From: Rhodococcus oxybenzonivorans
GTDB taxonomy: Bacteria; Actinomycetota; Actinomycetes; Mycobacteriales; Mycobacteriaceae
Length of the DNA: 64,000 nucleotides
Assembly (NCBI RefSeq): GCF_003130705.1
Contig: NZ_CP021355.1
Location: 124,001 to 188,000, forward strand
Direction of reading: 5' to 3'
Shown: piece by piece, positions 38,382-48,060 of the stretch
How positions within the stretch are numbered: position 1 is the first letter of the stretch
Layout of the letters: each line of letters begins with the position of its first letter
The notes under the pieces: generated by a model
The model's input: the letters and a program-made list of their open reading frames with translations, nothing else
What the model was told of the DNA's origin: nothing
Database searches by the model: none
Translations under genes and position numbers: made by a program

Positions 38382-40430
38382 ATGAAGGATTCCGGACAAA
38401 CATCGACGGACAGACCGGAACGCATCTTTCGAGACCGGCGAGAAGCTGGACGCGTTCTGGGCGAGTTGCTCGAGGCGTACCGGGGAGACCCACGCGTCGT
38501 CGTCCTCGGCCTCGCGCGCGGAGGTGTACCTGTCGCGTGGGAGGTGGCGGCTGCCCTGGGTGCACCCCTCGATGCCTTCGTCGTACGCAAGCTCGGGGTT
38601 CCCGGCCGCGAGGAGTTCGCGATGGGGGCACTGGCGAGTGGCGGCGTGGTGGTCCTGAACGACGACCTGGTGAGAGATCTCGCGATCACCCCGGAACAAC
38701 TGCGTCGGGTCGTGGACCGGGAGGGACGCGAATTGGTCCGCCGTGAAGCGGCATACCGGGGAAACCGGCCCCCGACCGACGTCGCGGGAAAGATTGCGAT
38801 CCTCGTCGACGACGGTCTCGTGACAGGAGCCAGCATGCATGCGGCGGTCGACGCGCTGCGTGAGCAAGAGCCCGAACAGATCGTCGTCGCGGTACCGGCC
38901 GCGCCGGAATCGACGTGCCGCGATCTCCGAGCGGTGGTCGACGACGTCGTGTGTGCGACGATGCCGTTTCCCTTCCGCGCCGTGGGGGACTCGTTTTGGA
39001 ACTTCGCCCAGGTGACGGACGAGGAGGTGCGGACGTTGCTGCGCACACCCACCGTCGGCCCGGGGACCCCGAACGCCCGGATACTCGAATTCAACTCGGC
39101 CGCGGGAATCGTTCGCTTGGCATCTCGTGAGGCGCCCGACGGTGTGCCGGCACCGCAGGACCTGCTCGACCTCGTCGGTGACGCGCGGATCGTGCTGATC
39201 GGCGAGAGCTCGCACGGAACACACGAGTTCTATGCCGCACGCGCGGAGATCACCAGGAGATTGATCGAGGAGAAGGGTTTCACCGCTGTTGCGGCGGAGG
39301 CCGACTGGCCCGACGCCTATCGGGTCAACCGCTACGTGCGCGGACACGGCAGCGACACGTCGGCGGAGGAGGCGCTGCGCGGATTCGAGCGCTTCCCGGC
39401 CTGGATGTGGCGTAACACGGTGGTCCGCGACTTCGTCGCGTGGTTGAGGGAGCACAACGACCGGTGCGCGACGGACGGCCGAGACCAGACAGGCTTTTAC
39501 GGACTCGATCTCTACAGCCTGCACCGCTCCATGCGGGAGGTGATCGACTACCTGGACCGGGTCGACCCGGCGGCGGCCCAGCGGGCACGCGCCCGCTATT
39601 CGTGCTTCGAGCACGTATCCGGGGAAGACGGTCAGGCGTACGGCTACGCCGCAGCGTTCGGTGCGGGGGAATCCTGCGAGCAGCAGGTCGTCGACCAGCT
39701 CGTGGACCTGCAACACCACGCCCTCGAGTACGCCCGCCGCGGCGGTATCCTCGCCGACGACGACCAGTTCTACGCGGAACGGAACGCGTGGAGTGTGCGC
39801 GACGCCGAGGAGTACTACCGCACCATGTTCGGTGGCCGGGTGTCGTCGTGGAACCTACGCGACCGTCACATGGCCGACACGCTCGACGCACTGATCGCTC
39901 ATCTCGACCGCCGGCTCGGGAGTACCGCCCGCGTGGTCGTCTGGGCTCACAACTCCCACGTGGGCGACGCGCGTGCCACCGAGGTCGGAACCCAGGGCGA
40001 ACTGACGGTGGGCCAACTGGTGCGCGAACGGTACCGCGACGACTGCCGCCTGATCGGATTCAGCACCTACGCGGGAACGGTCACCGCGGCCAGCGAGTGG
40101 GGTGGACCGGCGGAACGGAAGGTGGTCCGCGCCGCGTTGCCCAGCAGTGTCGAAGAACTCTTCCACGAGGTGGGAAAGGACGCGTTCCTCGTCCGCACCG
40201 ACCACGACCGGAGGACCGCGGACACCCTTCGGGTCGCGCGCCTGGAGCGGGCGATCGGCGTGATCTACCGCCCGGAGACGGAACGGCAGAGCCACTACTT
40301 TTACACGCGGCTGTCCGATCAGTTCGACGCGGTGATCCACATCGACACCACGCACGCCCTCGAACCGCTCGAACGCACCAGCCTGTGGGTGGAAGGCGAA
40401 ATGCCGGAGACCTACCCGTTCGCTCTGTGA
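38382..40430 (+). CDS. Phosphoribosyltransferase / erythromycin-esterase-like fusion
   Basis: 682 residues from ATG 38382 with a GGAGG site. The N-terminal PRTase domain (about 1-215) contains the PRPP-loop segment [13 protein letters not shown]. The C-terminal EreA/ChaN-like domain contains [33 protein letters not shown] and a late WGGPAERK. The same architecture and length are known from mycobacterial Rv2030c, a DosR-regulon member (from memory). A true antibiotic esterase role is not established; a stress role is more likely. Intact. Confidence 0.88.
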   Translation: MKDSGQTSTDRPERIFRDRREAGRVLGELLEAYRGDPRVVVLGLARGGVPVAWEVAAALGAPLDAFVVRKLGVPGREEFAMGALASGGVVVLNDDLVRDLAITPEQLRRVVDREGRELVRREAAYRGNRPPTDVAGKIAILVDDGLVTGASMHAAVDALREQEPEQIVVAVPAAPESTCRDLRAVVDDVVCATMPFPFRAVGDSFWNFAQVTDEEVRTLLRTPTVGPGTPNARILEFNSAAGIVRLASREAPDGVPAPQDLLDLVGDARIVLIGESSHGTHEFYAARAEITRRLIEEKGFTAVAAEADWPDAYRVNRYVRGHGSDTSAEEALRGFERFPAWMWRNTVVRDFVAWLREHNDRCATDGRDQTGFYGLDLYSLHRSMREVIDYLDRVDPAAAQRARARYSCFEHVSGEDGQAYGYAAAFGAGESCEQQVVDQLVDLQHHALEYARRGGILADDDQFYAERNAWSVRDAEEYYRTMFGGRVSSWNLRDRHMADTLDALIAHLDRRLGSTARVVVWAHNSHVGDARATEVGTQGELTVGQLVRERYRDDCRLIGFSTYAGTVTAASEWGGPAERKVVRAALPSSVEELFHEVGKDAFLVRTDHDRRTADTLRVARLERAIGVIYRPETERQSHYFYTRLSDQFDAVIHIDTTHALEPLERTSLWVEGEMPETYPFAL

Positions 40431-40488
40431 CCTGCTGCGGGACTCGAGATGGCAAACACAAGTAGGACGACCGAGAGGTGCCCTGGCC

Positions 40489-41804
40489 GTGACGACCGAG
40501 AATTCCTCGACCCGAGAACGTGTACTCATCGTCGGCGCAGGCTTCGCCGGCTTCGAGTGTGCCCGCAGACTCCCGCATCTCCTCGCGAAGGACCCACGGA
40601 ACCAGACCGAGGTGATATTAGTCTCGACACACGACTACATGCTCTACACCCCGTTGTTGCCGGACGTGGCCGGCGGCATCCTCGACCCGCGGTACGTCTC
40701 GGTGCCGCTGGCCGGCTCGCTCCCCGGCGTCGAGTTGATCACCGGACGGGTGACGTCGGTGAACTTCGATTCACGCACCATCACGCTGATGGACTGTGAC
40801 GCGGATGTGGCCCAGTTGCACTGGGATCGACTGGTACTCACCCCCGGCTCGGTGACACGGACGGTCGACATTCCGGGCCTGAAGGAGAACGCCTGTGGCC
40901 TGAAGACGGTAGGCGAGGCACTGTACCTACGGGACCAGCTGCTGACACAGCTCGAACTCTCCACCCACGAAACGATCCCGTGCAGAGGGAAGCGCAGCGG
41001 ACGGTGGTCGTGGTCGGAGCTTCGTATGCCGGCACCGAACTGGTCGCCCAGCTACGTGCGCTCGCCGACGAGGTGGCGCGTCAACGCCGGTTCGATCCCA
41101 CGCAGGTCCGGTTCCTGCTGCTCGACAGAGCCGACCGGGTGATGCCCGAGCTCGGCGAGAAGTTGGGCAGACAGGTACTGGAGGTGCTTCGCCAGCGCGG
41201 CATCGAGGTGCGCCTCGGCACGACTCTCGATGCCCTCACCGGCGAACACGTGGTGCTCAGTGACGGCACGACGATTCCCACCCGCACCGTCGTATGGGTC
41301 ACCGGTGTCACGGCCAGCCCGCTGATCTCCACACTCGATCTCCCTCTCACCGAGGGCAGGCTCATCGTCCAACCCGATCTCAGTGTGCCGGGGGCTCCCG
41401 ACGTGTTCGCGGCCGGGGACGCCGCAGCGGTACCCGACCTGAAAAATCCCGGGCACATCACGCCGCCGACCGCACAGCACGCCGTTCGACAAGGCCACCT
41501 GCTGGCCCGAAACGTAGCGAGCAGCCTTGGAATGGGTCGGCCGGCACCGTACAGGCACCGCAATATGGGGCTGGTCGTCGACCTCGGCCCTCGTTTCGCG
41601 GTCGCGAATCCGCTGGGCATCAACCTGTCCGGCCTACCCGCGAAGATAGTGACCCGCCTCTATCATCTGTATGCGCTGCCGCGGACCGCGAACCGGTTCG
41701 CCGTCGCGGCGGCGTACCTCCTCGAGATGGTCGCCCCCCGCCCGCTCGTCTCGTTCGGCCTGGCCAGCGCTGAAGAGACCCGCTTTGCGGCGCAAGACCT
41801 ATAG
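40489..41804 (+). pseudogene. Type II NADH dehydrogenase, one frameshift
   Basis: FAD-dependent NDH-2 of about 438 residues in two frames. The first part has VLIVGAGFAGFECARRL (FAD) and YTPLLPDVAGG. The frame breaks near 40974 (acgaaacgatcccgtg; one base added restores DPVQREAQRTVVVVGASYAG, the NAD-binding motif). The rest has PDVFAAGDAAAVPDL and a C-terminal membrane-binding region. GTG start at 40489. It would feed electrons to menaquinone if the frameshift were absent. Confidence 0.85.
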
Positions 41805-41918
41805 TGACACATCAGTTTCTGCTTACTACCAAGGCCGTTCGGAAGCCTCGCGCCCGATCCGCAGGACCGTTGGGCCGAATGCTGCCAGTATGAAGCCACC
41901 GGAAGGAGTGCGTTGCCG

Positions 41919-42043
41919 ATGTTCACGGTCCGCCGCGGCAGGTGTTGGTGGCGACCGACCTGTCCGACCCGGCGGGCCAGGCAGTACGGCGGGCAGCACA
42001 GCTGGCCGGTCAGCACGGCGCGCTGGTCACCGCGCCAATTTGA
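41919..42043 (+). pseudogene. Universal stress protein N-terminal fragment
   Basis: An ATG at 41919 begins a short frame. After a one-base shift, QVLVATDLSDPAGQAVRRA and AQLAGQHGALVTAPI-stop are readable, the first strand and helix of a Usp domain. The remainder of the gene is missing. Confidence 0.6.
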
Positions 42044-42484
42044 AAACCATTGGGCAATCACCCCGTCCACGACCAGACATAAACACCGCGGACTGACCGG
42101 ACGCCGCATCTCGGGCACCGAGACGGCTCAATTCGGCGTTCATCGGCGGATCGTCGCGTCATCCGGGTCTGACGGAGGAGTCCCATGCTCTGCATGGTCG
42201 TCACGCAAAGCACGCACGCGTGGCGATCAGTCCAGACGAATCAATTCGTCGAGTGACGAACCAGATACTATTGGCGCCGATTCTGAGTAGCCACGGGCCG
42301 TATCCAGCGGGGTCTCGGGTCCAGCCCCGCGCGAGGATATTGACCCGGATGACAAGCGCGGCGTTTTCCATGATCGCCACCCGAGTCAGACCGTGCGCCC
42401 CGTGTTTAGACGCCGCACTCGTAGGGAATCAACACGCACGTGTCTCAAGTAGGTTGACAATTACCGTCGGTACCCACGATTGGC
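42044..42484. other. No gene recognised; boundary of dormancy island and phthalate operon
   Basis: 440 bases with no motif-bearing frame. GC appears lower than on either side. Marks the right limit of the decayed stress region. Confidence 0.5.
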
Positions 42485-43216
42485 CTATACCGTCGCTGCG
42501 CGTGCGACCTCGTGTCGCCAGACTGCGCCGGTGTTGAAGTTGGCGCCGAGGTCGGGAAGATCCTCCCAATCGGCGTCGTCGATGTCGACGAGCGTGCCAC
42601 CCGCGCTCACGACAGCCAAGGACATGCGCGCCAGCTCTTCCAGGCTGGCGGCCTGCAGAACCGACTGTTGCACCGACGACGCGACGGAGGTGATGCCATG
42701 TCCGCGGCAGATGACGACGGGTCGATCGCCCATCGCCGTCACCATTTCCTTGCCGAGTTGGGTGCGATGAATCAACACTGCGCGGCGGTACACCGGCACC
42801 CCACCCCGCGCGAGAACTGCACCGGGGATGTCGTAGGCCCCGTAGATGGGCCGCAGCGAGATACCCGCTAGGTCGGCTGCAACAATCGACGGGGGGTGCA
42901 GGTGCGCTACAGCTCGGATGTCGGGCGAGGCCCGCATCGACTCGACGTGAACGGGCAACTCCTTGGGTACCTGATAGCCGTTGTCGAGTTCACCTGGAGC
43001 GCCGGCTGTTCCGTCGAACCGTACGAGTCGAATGTCGGACGGGCGTGTATAGGCCACGCCGGTGTCGTCTGCACTGCGACACCTGATGAGCAGAAGGTCA
43101 GGGGAGACTCTGAAGCTGATGTGGCCCAGGATGCCCTCCATCAAACCCCGGGCAGCGGCAACCCTGCACGCCTCGGCTACGACGACCCGTGCACCCTCGA
43201 TGTCCGTCTCGTTCAC
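42485..43216 (-). CDS. padC: 3,4-dihydroxyphthalate decarboxylase (class II aldolase family)
   Basis: 243-residue class II aldolase/adducin-type metal enzyme. Metal ligands are expected in AHLHPPS and CRGHGITS; GILGHISFRV is the family's N-terminal block. Its GTG overlaps the reductase stop. In phthalate operons this family member decarboxylates 3,4-dihydroxyphthalate to protocatechuate, and the gene order here matches the pad/pht arrangement. Specific substrate inferred from context. Confidence 0.85.
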   Translation of the reverse strand: MNETDIEGARVVVAEACRVAAARGLMEGILGHISFRVSPDLLLIRCRSADDTGVAYTRPSDIRLVRFDGTAGAPGELDNGYQVPKELPVHVESMRASPDIRAVAHLHPPSIVAADLAGISLRPIYGAYDIPGAVLARGGVPVYRRAVLIHRTQLGKEMVTAMGDRPVVICRGHGITSVASSVQQSVLQAASLEELARMSLAVVSAGGTLVDIDDADWEDLPDLGANFNTGAVWRHEVARAATV

Positions 43217-44454
43217 GTGGTTTCCTTGACCGTGGTGCGGGCTGACACCGTCATTGCCTCGAGACGTGCCGCAAACTCGGCATATTCGACCCCGAGTGCG
43301 ATCGCTTTGCGGGCGGTGACAAGCGCTTTCGGCCAATTGACGACGACGACCCCGGCCAGTCTGCCGTTCTCGTCGGGGTAGCAGACCGCGAACCGAGCCT
43401 TGTTCGTCACCTCGCCGATGACAGTGTGCGTCGACGAGCCCGCCAGTCCGACCGTCTGTATCTTCCAGTCGTACTGATCGCTCCAGACGTATTCGACCGG
43501 TTCGTGGCGCATCTTCTTGTCCGGGCGAGCGATGTTCCGGGCGACCACGACGGCTTGCTCCACCGCGTTCGTCCAGTGCTCGAGCCGGGTCGAGCCGCCG
43601 CGTCGGGTGTTGTCGAACCGGCACACGTCGCCGACTGCGTAGATGTTGTCGTGACCGATTGCACGGCAGTACACGTCACACACCACACCATTGCTCACCT
43701 CCAGACCGGAGGACTCGAGCCAGTCGTCGTTCGGTATCGCCCCGATTCCGACGACCACCGTGTCGGCGGCGAGCGTCGACCCGTCGGACAAGCCGATCGC
43801 GAAGGACCCGTGCTCACCGTGCACGGACTCGACACCGACCCCGAATCTGGTGTCGACGCCGCGACGCCGATGGAGGTCGATGAACAGCTCGCCGATCTCC
43901 GCACCCATCACGCGTGCCATGGGCACGGGTTCTGGATCCACCAGCGTCACGCGCATCCCGAGTTCGACCGCGGTTGCCGCGGTCTCCGCGCCGATGAAGC
44001 CGCCGCCGATAATGACGAGGTGGTCGGTGGTGCCGAGATGGCGGCGTAGTGCGCGGGCGTCCGCGGCTGTTCGTATCACGTGTAGGCCGTTCGGCGTTCC
44101 CCATGGTGACGGCCGGGCGCGAGCGCCGGTGGCGAGCACCAGGTTGTCGAATGCGACCCTCGTACCGTCTGCGAGTTCGACATCCCGGTTTGCCGTGCTC
44201 AGCCGTATGGCTGGTTGGCCCAACCGAAGCTCGAGATCGAGTTCCCGAGCCTGTTCGGTGGTCAACAACGTAATCTCGGCCATCGTAGAGTCACCTGCCA
44301 GGATCGACTTCGACAATGGCGGCTTGTCATAGGGCAGTTCGCCTTCGGCACCGATGAGAACGATGGCGCCCGGATACCCTTCCGACCGCAGTGCCTGCGC
44401 AGTTCGGACACCACCGATCGATGCACCGACGATGACCGTGGTCGATTCCGGCAT
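43213..44454 (-). CDS. padAd: Ferredoxin reductase of phthalate dioxygenase
   Basis: 413-residue FAD/NAD(P)-dependent ferredoxin reductase of the BphA4 type. The FAD-binding start is TTVIVGASIGGVRTAQAL, the NAD motif is LVIIGGGFIGAETA, and the second FAD motif is YAVGDVCRF. ATG at 44454 shares one base with the ferredoxin stop; the longer frame was trimmed. It donates electrons to the adjacent [3Fe-4S] ferredoxin. Confidence 0.9.
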   Translation of the reverse strand: MPESTTVIVGASIGGVRTAQALRSEGYPGAIVLIGAEGELPYDKPPLSKSILAGDSTMAEITLLTTEQARELDLELRLGQPAIRLSTANRDVELADGTRVAFDNLVLATGARARPSPWGTPNGLHVIRTAADARALRRHLGTTDHLVIIGGGFIGAETAATAVELGMRVTLVDPEPVPMARVMGAEIGELFIDLHRRRGVDTRFGVGVESVHGEHGSFAIGLSDGSTLAADTVVVGIGAIPNDDWLESSGLEVSNGVVCDVYCRAIGHDNIYAVGDVCRFDNTRRGGSTRLEHWTNAVEQAVVVARNIARPDKKMRHEPVEYVWSDQYDWKIQTVGLAGSSTHTVIGEVTNKARFAVCYPDENGRLAGVVVVNWPKALVTARKAIALGVEYAEFAARLEAMTVSARTTVKETT

Positions 44455-44648
44455 CAGTCTTCGATCCAGAGCGCGGAGACCGGGCAGGACCGGGCAGCAC
44501 TGTCGACGCGTCCCCGTTCCGATTCGGGGACCTCCACACTCAACAGTTCGACGACACCGTCGTCGTCGATGTCGAAGTAGTCGTCGGCAGCGACGACGCA
44601 ATTGGCATATCCCTGACATGCACCAAGATTCGCTTTGACGACAGCCAT
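44454..44648 (-). CDS. padAc: [3Fe-4S] ferredoxin of phthalate dioxygenase
   Basis: 64 residues. Cys ligands in CQGYANC and the C-terminal CPVSAL are the single-cluster pattern of actinobacterial [3Fe-4S] ferredoxins; the cluster's middle Cys is replaced, as usual for 3Fe types. Start ATG 44648. It shuttles electrons between PadAd and the Rieske oxygenase. Confidence 0.9.
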   Translation of the reverse strand: MAVVKANLGACQGYANCVVAADDYFDIDDDGVVELLSVEVPESERGRVDSAARSCPVSALWIED

Positions 44649-44685
44649 CGCGGTTTCCTCTCTTTCCGAACTGGTCGAACTCGTA

Positions 44686-45492
44686 TCAGCGGGTCGAAGG
44701 TTTGGGGGCTCCGATTCCGAAGCCGCCGTCGGGATGCGTCGCGCCTGCGGTGATTCCTCGGGATCTGTCGGAAGCGAAGAACACGAAGCTCCACGCATGG
44801 TCCTCACCTGAGAGGGCCACGTTGAGCGGTGTCCGCGCCGCCAACTCGCGTGCACGATTCGGATTGTCGTCGAGTCGATCGGCGTCGCGTCCCAGGCTCG
44901 CCAACCCGCGCAGGTCGGTGTTCAACGTGCCCCCCGGGGCGACTCCGTTGACGCGAATATCTGGGGCGAGCTCGTAGGCCAGGGTGGTGACCAGCCCGCG
45001 TACGGCAAATTTGGAAGACACGTAGAGCACTCCGCCTCGTCCGGGATAGAACGACGAGGCAGACTCCGCCAGCACGATCGACGATCCGCGGTGCTTGCGC
45101 AGCTCCGGTACGGCGGCCTTGACCGAGTGCATGTGGCTGAGCACGTTGGTTCGGAACATCTCGTCGAACGCCACGTCGAGTGTGTCCGCGGGGATGTCCT
45201 CTATGCCCTGGTAGAAGTCGAAGATCCCGACACAGTTGACCAGTGTGTCGAGCCCTCCGAACGCGGCGACCGCAGCCGCGACGGCAGCGTCGTTGTCCGC
45301 CGCGCGTGTGGCGTCACCTTCGATGACCGGTACCTGGGGTAGGTGTTCGCGCAGCACTCGACACTTGTTCGGGTCACGCTCGAGTACCGCGACGCACGCG
45401 CCTTCGGCGAGGAACGCATCGACGACTGCTCGCCCGATCCCCGAGCCCCCGCCAACGACAAGTGCCCGCTTGCCGTCGAGCCAGCCAGTCAT
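44686..45492 (-). CDS. padB: cis-3,4-dihydrodiol phthalate dehydrogenase (SDR)
   Basis: 268-residue short-chain dehydrogenase similar to BphB-type cis-diol dehydrogenases. NAD site GGGSGIGRAVVDAF, NCVG for the NNAG motif, catalytic Ser in AESASSF and Tyr-Lys in YVSSKFAV. Its ATG overlaps the stop of the small upstream gene. It rearomatises the dihydrodiol to 3,4-dihydroxyphthalate. Confidence 0.88.
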   Translation of the reverse strand: MTGWLDGKRALVVGGGSGIGRAVVDAFLAEGACVAVLERDPNKCRVLREHLPQVPVIEGDATRAADNDAAVAAAVAAFGGLDTLVNCVGIFDFYQGIEDIPADTLDVAFDEMFRTNVLSHMHSVKAAVPELRKHRGSSIVLAESASSFYPGRGGVLYVSSKFAVRGLVTTLAYELAPDIRVNGVAPGGTLNTDLRGLASLGRDADRLDDNPNRARELAARTPLNVALSGEDHAWSFVFFASDRSRGITAGATHPDGGFGIGAPKPSTR

Positions 45493-45800
45493 TCGTTGTC
45501 TCCCTCTGCGATCAACGGAGCAAACATGTTTCCCACCATCGCGGCGAAGGTGGCCGGGTTCTGCCAGGTCAGCGCCTCGAGTTCCAGCGGGTCCACACAG
45601 ACCCACTGTCCGGACTTCGGGGCGTGCACCAGCAGCCGTACGCCGTTGCGGGTCGCCACCTTGTGCACGTTGACCTCGGCGAATTCGTTGGCGATGGTCA
45701 GCGGATCTCCGACGGCACCAGCCAAGAGCTGCGCGAACTCGTCTGTGGCACGGCGCGCGGCGCGTGCGTCCTGCTCCTCGCCGTCCCACTGCAAGCTCAT
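45489..45800 (-). CDS. Small uncharacterised protein in phthalate operon
   Basis: 103 residues from the ATG at 45800 that overlaps the oxygenase small-subunit stop. Its own stop overlaps padB, so it is translationally coupled on both sides. Sequence contains QLLAGAVGDPLTIANEFAE, VRLLVHAPKSGQWVCVDP and ALTWQNPATFAAM; no known domain is recognised. A role in assembly or stability of the oxygenase is possible but unsupported. Placement shows it is part of the operon. Confidence 0.72.
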   Translation of the reverse strand: MSLQWDGEEQDARAARRATDEFAQLLAGAVGDPLTIANEFAEVNVHKVATRNGVRLLVHAPKSGQWVCVDPLELEALTWQNPATFAAMVGNMFAPLIAEGDNE

Positions 45801-46423
45801 AGGAACACCGCGAGATTCTGCATCCGCATCACGGACTCGTCGACAAAGATGGTGCGTCGTGCGAGCTTCCATTCGTCACCGACGCGCCTGAGCAGATCCT
45901 CGCGTCCACACGAGACGAGTGCCGACTCATTGACATCGCCTCTGCTGCGGAACAGCAATTCGGCGCTTTCGACGACGAGGTGGTCCTCGGCGTCGGTGAG
46001 GAAGGTCCGGATGTTGGTGATGTAGTGGCGCAGTCGTGACGGGGGATCCTCGGTCCACGCGTGCTCGGTGACGAACCGCGCGACCCGCCGGCTCAGCGAA
46101 TACTTGTTCTCATCGAAATGTGCCATTCCTGGTGAGGTGTCGAATCCCGAGTTGAGCGCCGTGGTTACCCGAACCGGCATGAGGTAGTGGATATCGTCGG
46201 TGATGTTGTCGAGCCAGGTTTGGTATTCCTGTGCGTCGAGCAGATATGCCTCGTCGATCAAGAATTGGTGCGCGTCCAGGTGCCGTCGATCGTCGAATCG
46301 CAGCGGAGTTCCGGTGCGCGTGACGCGCGATGCATGGTCGCCCAGCACGGCTTGTTCCGAATAGGTCGAGCCTTCACCTACGCGGCTGTAACCGGTATTG
46401 GTAGCTCGCACAGAGGTGGTCAT
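45797..46423 (-). CDS. padAb: Phthalate 3,4-dioxygenase small (beta) subunit
   Basis: 208 residues from ATG 46423, overlapping the large-subunit stop (ATGA). Ring-hydroxylating beta-subunit features: EAYLLDAQEYQTWLDNITDDI, SRRVARFVTEHAWTEDPPSR and ends with SVMRMQNLAVFL. It pairs with PadAa in an alpha3beta3-type oxygenase. The longer frame upstream was discarded as overlap. Confidence 0.92.
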   Translation of the reverse strand: MTTSVRATNTGYSRVGEGSTYSEQAVLGDHASRVTRTGTPLRFDDRRHLDAHQFLIDEAYLLDAQEYQTWLDNITDDIHYLMPVRVTTALNSGFDTSPGMAHFDENKYSLSRRVARFVTEHAWTEDPPSRLRHYITNIRTFLTDAEDHLVVESAELLFRSRGDVNESALVSCGREDLLRRVGDEWKLARRTIFVDESVMRMQNLAVFL

Positions 46424-47883
46424 GCCAGCACCGCCCCGTTGACAGTCGCGTCCTTGCTGTGGTCGCAGCTGCCGTTCGTCGGAGTCAGCGGCCTGATTCC
46501 GTCTGGATTGTCGGTTCCCACCGATGTCGGCCCCACCTCCAGTGCCGGCTTTTCGAGGTAGTCCGCCCACATTTCGAGAAGTTTGCGCTGGTTGGCCTCG
46601 TTGTATCCGACCTGCGCCGTCCCGGGGCCGTGGAACTCGTCGGCGGTGAGCTCATCGGAGACGCGTGTCCCGTCCTCGAGCAGACCCATGCGACTGTTGA
46701 GTAACAGGCGCCGCGCCATCGATCCTGCGGAGGTGTTCGTCAGCGACACCCAGTTCTCGACATCGTCCTGTTCGAACATGCCGGTGGATCCGAAGCACAT
46801 CAGGTATGCCTTGTACGACTTCTTCTTGAATTCTTCCGGCGCGCTCCGGTCGACCGCGAAGAAGGACAACACCTCGGTCTCGTTCTCACTGATCGGTTGC
46901 CAGAGTCGAATGGAGATGAACGGCAGAACGTCGTCGCCGTCCTCGACCTTCGGCCAGTTGTGCACGAAGCTCAGGTTCGGAAACACCGATGCTGCCGAGA
47001 TCATGAAGCCGTCTGCGCCGATTACTCGCTGCTGCTCGTCCGACCACACCTCCTTGGCCCGGTCGGTCATCTCCGCGGTGTATCCCACGTACTGCATGCG
47101 CTCGTCGAAGGTGCCGTCTGGCAACTTGTACGTCGTTCCCCCACCTGGTCCTGCCCAGTAGGTTGCTCCGTCCTTGCGCTTCTCCGCTTTCGGTTCGCGG
47201 AACAGGCCGATCTCGACGACCGAGGTGTGTGTCTGCGGCGTGTGGTACATGTCGCCCGCGAAATTCTCGGCTCCGATCTTCCAGTTCGCTTTGACCCTCC
47301 AACGCTGCGGGCCCCGTACCTCGAGCCCCGACTCGCTCTGCTTGGTGTAGTAGTCGAGGTAGAACTTGAAGTCACCCAGATAGTCCGACAGCGATTCCGC
47401 GTTCGGATCCATATTGATGAAGATCATTCCGTTGTAGCTGTCGAGATTGGGTGCAGGGAGGAGTGTCTGGCCCTTCTTCTTGAAGCCCTCCTCGCCCCCG
47501 TACGCCTCCTCGTGGAACGGCAGTCCGATGATGCGGCCGTCGTTTCGGTACGACCAACCGTGATAGGGGCAGCGAAAGTTCGACGCGTTTCCCATTTCCG
47601 CGCGACACACCTGCATCCCGCGGTGCAGACACATGTTGAACATCGCCCGAATCCCCCCTTTGGAGTCGCGGGAGATGATGAACGAATCCTCGAGCACCCG
47701 GCGGACAACGTAGTCCCCCGCCTGCGGTACCTCGGATTCGTGCGCGACGAACAACCACGATCGACTGAAGACGGTCGCCTTCTCACGCTCGAAAATCTCT
47801 TTGTCGTTGTAGATGTGCGCCGGGATCATGCCGCGGCGAATGTCTTCCATCGCTTGTGTGTGGTGGGTCGTCCGGGGTTCCAA
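46420..47883 (-). CDS. padAa: Phthalate 3,4-dioxygenase large (alpha) subunit
   Basis: 487-residue Rieske oxygenase alpha subunit. [2Fe-2S] ligands are Cys85-x-His87 and Cys105-x-x-His108 (CPYHGW). Mononuclear iron ligands are in FAGDMYHTPQTH with a downstream Asp. Starts the padAaAb-orf-BAcAdC operon. A 17-base site shared with the divergent iclR gene lies 32-48 bases upstream. Phthalate as substrate is inferred from the whole operon, particularly padC; another ring-carboxylate cannot be excluded. Confidence 0.92.
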   Translation of the reverse strand: MEPRTTHHTQAMEDIRRGMIPAHIYNDKEIFEREKATVFSRSWLFVAHESEVPQAGDYVVRRVLEDSFIISRDSKGGIRAMFNMCLHRGMQVCRAEMGNASNFRCPYHGWSYRNDGRIIGLPFHEEAYGGEEGFKKKGQTLLPAPNLDSYNGMIFINMDPNAESLSDYLGDFKFYLDYYTKQSESGLEVRGPQRWRVKANWKIGAENFAGDMYHTPQTHTSVVEIGLFREPKAEKRKDGATYWAGPGGGTTYKLPDGTFDERMQYVGYTAEMTDRAKEVWSDEQQRVIGADGFMISAASVFPNLSFVHNWPKVEDGDDVLPFISIRLWQPISENETEVLSFFAVDRSAPEEFKKKSYKAYLMCFGSTGMFEQDDVENWVSLTNTSAGSMARRLLLNSRMGLLEDGTRVSDELTADEFHGPGTAQVGYNEANQRKLLEMWADYLEKPALEVGPTSVGTDNPDGIRPLTPTNGSCDHSKDATVNGAVLA

Positions 47884-47914
47884 GGTTCATTCCTCTTCGA
47901 TCGACGATGGCAGT

Positions 47915-47931
47915 CTCTCTGCTATGCAGAA
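47915..47931. promoter_or_regulatory. IclR-type operator upstream of padAa
   Basis: CTCTCTGCTATGCAGAA, containing the palindrome TCTGC-TAT-GCAGA at 47918-47930. An identical 17-base copy occurs at 48044. It is placed 32 bases from the padAa start, suitable for promoter control. Confidence 0.72.
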
Positions 47932-48043
47932 GCGCCTTCTGTTAGCTAGATGTTGCTCTCTTCAGCCCGACGAGTCAACCCCCTGCGCGTACGCGGATTC
48001 CACCCGCTGGCAGGTCGACCGCACACCCGACCTGACACGTATG

Positions 48044-48060
48044 CTCTCTGCTATGCAGAA
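48044..48060. promoter_or_regulatory. IclR-type operator over the padR start
   Basis: Second identical copy of CTCTCTGCTATGCAGAA. Its central ATG (48053) is the likely padR start codon, so occupancy could block the gene's own expression. The two copies are 129 bases apart. Confidence 0.7.

Noticed and set aside
38382..40430. Calling the fusion gene an erythromycin resistance determinant
   Set aside because: The EreA-like domain is fused to a phosphoribosyltransferase as in dormancy-regulon proteins; resistance function is not supported by sequence.
19645..42043. All frameshifts being assembly errors
   Set aside because: Considered seriously, but frameshifts are confined mostly to IS and stress genes, while about 30 catabolic genes are intact; several breaks coincide with truncations and fusions that base errors cannot explain. 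Single-base cases remain open.
46897..47949. 350-codon plus-strand frame
   Set aside because: Antisense to the Rieske alpha subunit; no motif.
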